From NCBI RefSeq assembly GCF_003461955.1, contig NZ_QTYB01000025.1:1-19658 (forward strand): 19,658 nucleotides of DNA. The letters run 5' to 3'. Position 1 is the first letter of the stretch. Every line of letters starts with the position of its first letter. The notes under the pieces were generated by a model. It ran no database searches. It worked only from the letters and a program-made list of their open reading frames with translations, and was not told the origin of the DNA. The position numbers and the translations under genes are program-made. The stretch comes from Ruminococcus sp. AM36-2AA (GTDB taxonomy: Bacteria > Bacillota > Clostridia > Lachnospirales > Lachnospiraceae). Of this stretch, positions 16,406 to 19,658 are shown one piece after another.

Positions 16406-19400
16406 CTATTTCTTTGTTGTTACCGCTTTTGTCTTTGACCAGGAGGAATAATAGTTCTTTCCCTTTTCCTTTCTATAAGTACGTATTCTCACGTAATATT
16501 TCTTATTCTTTTTTAATTTCAGAATGTTTCTGACTGTAGTTGAATTTTTAGATATAGTGATCGTTCTGGCCCCCCGGAAACTGCTGTTTTCGGCGTACTG
16601 GATCTGATAGCCACTTGTCTGGACAGCCTGCTTTTTCCATCTGACAGTAAAACCGCCTGATCTGGATGTTGCCGCTGAGATCACAGTTCCTTTCGGAAGG
16701 ATCTGATAATACAAAGAAACAGCACCACTGTAATTGCCTTTAAATGTAACTCTGACTGTATATCTGCCGACATTTTTGCATCCGGCTGAATATTTCAGAG
16801 TATAAAGGGAAGAAGAAATTATTTTATTTTTTGCATCTCTTATGACTACTCTAGGTTTCTGGACTTTTCCAGAATATACCAAACCTGTCCTTGTAAGTTT
16901 TACGGTCTTCGGATAATAAATAATGCTTTTCGATACTACTTTCTTACAGGCTGTACACTTCTTTGTTACAGAACCATTTTTCTTTACAGTTGCTTTTGTC
17001 ACAACATTTGTTGTTTTTTCATGATTCTTCGAATCAATCGGCAACACTTCTGTTTTGGTCTGGTGACAATCCTGACATTCATAGCGGATGATTCCTGTGG
17101 CAGTACAGGTCGGCTTGATCGTAACCGTTCCTTTATCCCATTTATGTTCTGCTTCCACCGCTCCATCCGGAACCATTCCGATATTTACTTCTGTCTGAAG
17201 AGGCGGCACAGTCATCCAGTCACTCCAAGTAGTCTTATATCCTTTTTTCTCATATTTGACACGCCACCAGCCTTCCGGAACATCCCAGGCATATTTGCCG
17301 TCACTGTTTGTATACAATGGATTCTGCTGATTGTATTCCAGTGCATCCCATTTTTTCCCATACTGAGTTGATGATGGTATTATATTCCAAAAATTCTCAC
17401 TTTCATCATACTCTATACAGTAAGCTGTTACAGTAACATTTTCTAATCTTTTTCCTGTAGTCTGATCATATACATACCCGCTAGGATCAACAATAAACTT
17501 TGATCTGTATTTTTCTCCTTTAATATTTGCTTTTCTGATACTCCAGAAAAAGGACGATGATGCCGTCATTGCTCCGAGCAATGCCGTAAACAATATCAAT
17601 GGTGCTGCTGACATTGATGCACCCACTGCAACGGAACTTCCTACTATCAATGGTAATACTGTTGTTATGATCATAAACAACTTCTGGTCATTTTCCAACT
17701 CATCTACAGACTTTAAAGCTTTATTTAATTCCTCTGCTGATGAATAATTCCCTGATGACATAACATCTTTTCTCAGCTGATCCATATCTTTCTCAATCTG
17801 ATAATTCTCATATAACATAGATGCAGATTTATTAATTGTAGAAAGTGTGGAAGAAATCTGTGATAAATTCCAATATCTATCCAGATTCTCTTCATTTTCC
17901 ATTGCAGTATCCAGAACAAAACCTATATATTTACTTCCTGTCACATCTTTTACTAGCATATACCATGTACTGGCATCTGAATAATCCAAATTACAAATAT
18001 ATTGTTTACCATCATATCCAGGCAATATATAAGACAATATCGTTCCATTCTCTTCTAAAATATCTTTCCATACACCCATATTCGAACCAGTATTTTCGTC
18101 AAACACACTGATTGTCGCATCTATGCCAACATCTGCAAACTCCTTACCCAATGCTGCCAAATCAATAGTTGCTTTATAATCAGAATCTGTATTTTTTATT
18201 ACAGTCAAATTCTTTAACATTCCTTCCGGAAGGTTTTTCAGCATTTTTTCCCAGTCAACCTCTTGGCCTACTATAACTTCTGGTGCTGGTCTACTATATT
18301 CATAACTAATTGTTCCCGGAATATAGTTATGATTATTTTCATCAAAATATCCGTTAGTTACAAATGCTTTCTTTTGTTTATTATAGGTTGCCTTCAGATA
18401 CTTTGTTTCATTATTCCGAGTACTGGTTACATATATTTCCTTAATCTGATCTGCATTTTTAAATGAAAGTTCAAAATCAAATTTTGTTCCTGGAACATAA
18501 TAAACAGAAGGCGTAATACCGTTTGTGTTTAATAAATTACATGTTTTAATCTGTTGATGCTCATTGTACAACATCTTAAAAGCACTTAAAGTAGGTTCTC
18601 CCTTATGATAAGTCACCTTTGAACTTCTGGTTTCAGAATTCTGACTGCAGACAGCTTCTATTTTATATTCCTGATAGTCCACAGGATTCTTCAATTGTAA
18701 TTTACATGCCCATATTCCTGCCTTTGAAGTTTTTATTTCTTTTGAATTTTCCCCATTAATCTTCAGAACAATCTTACTGGAAGCTGGTGCAACTCCTGAT
18801 ACATCAAAAGCATCGTCTGATACAATTTCTGGTGTATTAATTGTAAAAATATTAATACTTTCATTAATAACTCCAATAATCTCCTTTGTTTGTTCACTAT
18901 TTTTCGAGTAATACATAGTAGCATAGCTAGTAGTATCCGACTGTTTCTTTGCCTTGATACTATAACGGATAACCCCTTCCATATCAGTTAATGGTATCCT
19001 CAACATTCTTCCACCATCATAATTATATTCAGTACAAAGTACACCATCTACTTTTAATGTGGATTCATCGAACTCAGCATTAGATGGTAGAATAATCTCA
19101 GCAGTTAACGCAGATACTGAAGTCTTTTGATTATCTTGGATTTTATATTTTACCGTCATTGCAATATATCCATTCGATGATATTCCATTAAAATCGCCAT
19201 AATAACTGGTATTATTTTTATCCAAAACAGACTCTTTATTCTCTTTATATCCTCCTGTTGATACAAATGAAATACCTTTATTAATAGCATAAATTGTAGC
19301 ATAAGAATTATAATTACAGTAAAATACTACTTTAGAATCTCCTTCAAATGTATTATCTTCAATATTAATTACACTATCAGATATATATATTTGGGAAAGA

Positions 19401-19658
19401 TTAATACAATTTCCAAAAACATTTTTACCCAAACCTTTGATCTTATCCGGAATAGTCATTATGACCAAACCACTACATCCATAAAAAGCATAATTTCCAA
19501 TACTTTTTACATTTTCCGGGATTGTTATAGATGGTATTCCACTACATCCTTCAAATGAACTTGCTCCAACAGATATTAAAGTTGAAGGTAAATTAACATA
19601 TCTTATTTTACTACAGCCTTTAAATACATTGTCCGGCAGTTTCTCTATCCCTTCCGGT
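16406..19658 (-). CDS. BspA-like leucine-rich-repeat surface protein (5' end outside window)
   Basis: A large extracellular protein, 1083 codons visible; the frame stays open to the right edge. From the edge inward: LRR_5-type repeats with the F-x-G-C-S/x-x-L pattern (visible to about 19350); two or three beta-rich Ig-like regions (about 18590-19240); a further region ending near 17890; a coiled coil (17684-17890); a hydrophobic double helix (17537-17680); a carboxypeptidase-regulatory-like beta domain ending in a GWWRVKYEKKGYKT-type strand (17159-17494); two H-x(n)-C-x2-C repeats (about 16928-17146); an Ig-like domain (16688-16915); and a fibronectin-III-like C terminus (16409-16684). No LPxTG or other anchor is seen at the C terminus. 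A signal peptide, if any, lies outside the window. Likely roles are adhesion or matrix binding, but no ligand can be named. The 5' two thirds are clearly more AT-rich than the 3' end. Confidence 0.85.
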   Translation of the reverse strand, partial: PEGIEKLPDNVFKGCSKIRYVNLPSTLISVGASSFEGCSGIPSITIPENVKSIGNYAFYGCSGLVIMTIPDKIKGLGKNVFGNCINLSQIYISDSVINIEDNTFEGDSKVVFYCNYNSYATIYAINKGISFVSTGGYKENKESVLDKNNTSYYGDFNGISSNGYIAMTVKYKIQDNQKTSVSALTAEIILPSNAEFDESTLKVDGVLCTEYNYDGGRMLRIPLTDMEGVIRYSIKAKKQSDTTSYATMYYSKNSEQTKEIIGVINESINIFTINTPEIVSDDAFDVSGVAPASSKIVLKINGENSKEIKTSKAGIWACKLQLKNPVDYQEYKIEAVCSQNSETRSSKVTYHKGEPTLSAFKMLYNEHQQIKTCNLLNTNGITPSVYYVPGTKFDFELSFKNADQIKEIYVTSTRNNETKYLKATYNKQKKAFVTNGYFDENNHNYIPGTISYEYSRPAPEVIVGQEVDWEKMLKNLPEGMLKNLTVIKNTDSDYKATIDLAALGKEFADVGIDATISVFDENTGSNMGVWKDILEENGTILSYILPGYDGKQYICNLDYSDASTWYMLVKDVTGSKYIGFVLDTAMENEENLDRYWNLSQISSTLSTINKSASMLYENYQIEKDMDQLRKDVMSSGNYSSAEELNKALKSVDELENDQKLFMIITTVLPLIVGSSVAVGASMSAAPLILFTALLGAMTASSSFFWSIRKANIKGEKYRSKFIVDPSGYVYDQTTGKRLENVTVTAYCIEYDESENFWNIIPSSTQYGKKWDALEYNQQNPLYTNSDGKYAWDVPEGWWRVKYEKKGYKTTWSDWMTVPPLQTEVNIGMVPDGAVEAEHKWDKGTVTIKPTCTATGIIRYECQDCHQTKTEVLPIDSKNHEKTTNVVTKATVKKNGSVTKKCTACKKVVSKSIIYYPKTVKLTRTGLVYSGKVQKPRVVIRDAKNKIISSSLYTLKYSAGCKNVGRYTVRVTFKGNYSGAVSLYYQILPKGTVISAATSRSGGFTVRWKKQAVQTSGYQIQYAENSSFRGARTITISKNSTTVRNILKLKKNKKYYVRIRTYRKEKGKNYYSSWSKTKAVTTKK

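Noticed and set aside
19466..19468. Start codon (TTG) for the LRR protein at 19468
   Set aside because: The same frame continues with LRR repeats to the right edge and no ribosome site precedes the TTG, so the true start is outside the window.

Overview
The window looks like chromosome of a Lachnospiraceae-type (class Clostridia, Bacillota) gut bacterium. The reasons are strong AGGAGG-type ribosome sites, use of TTG and GTG starts, U-tailed intrinsic terminators, an AGCS amino-acid carrier, a V-type ATPase operon and a large BspA-like leucine-rich-repeat surface protein built from modules common in gut clostridia. The assignment is by family resemblance only; there is no rRNA here to fix the genus.

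Left part, minus strand (1-7041). The left edge holds the end of a 22-bp tandem repeat and a 30-codon stub of an excisionase-like helix-turn-helix gene. These lie just past the 3' end of guaA (GMP synthase), a known insertion hot spot for mobile elements. Upstream of guaA, which has its own good promoter, is an AGCS sodium:amino-acid symporter gene with a possible structured 5' leader. A gap of about 740 bp follows with an orphan plus-strand terminator. Next come tRNA-Lys(CTT) with a clean promoter and terminator, a candidate 57-residue basic small gene, and a two-gene unit trmB then MATE transporter, which ends at a hairpin.

Middle (7042-7799). This is a 758-bp non-coding divide between trmB (leftward) and the ATPase operon (rightward). 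It holds four copies of a 46-49-bp repeat, then four inverted repeats of different size ending in the operon promoter.

Right-centre, plus strand (7800-16347). A complete nine-gene V-type ATPase operon runs in the order G/H-type stalk, C, I, K, F, E, A, B, D. Spacing is tight and often coupled. It encodes the catalytic A3B3 head, the D/F rotor shaft, the C collar, the E/G peripheral stalk, the I stator and the K ring. The K subunit keeps the ion-binding glutamate but appears to lack the other sodium ligands known from Enterococcus hirae NtpK, so proton coupling is the simpler guess. A perfect 16-bp-stem terminator closes the operon and also serves the convergent gene.

Right edge, minus strand (16406 to the edge). 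This is the 3' part (1083 codons visible) of a giant surface protein: LRR_5 repeats, Ig-like regions, a coiled coil plus a hydrophobic hairpin, a regulatory-like beta domain, Cys/His repeats and a terminal fibronectin-like domain. Its 5' end lies outside the window.

No CRISPR, phage or complete mobile element was found. Most of the window is housekeeping sequence. The best leads are the hydrophobic hairpin module of the LRR protein, the repeat-rich divide before the ATPase operon, the AGCS leader, and the repeat and excisionase debris beside guaA.
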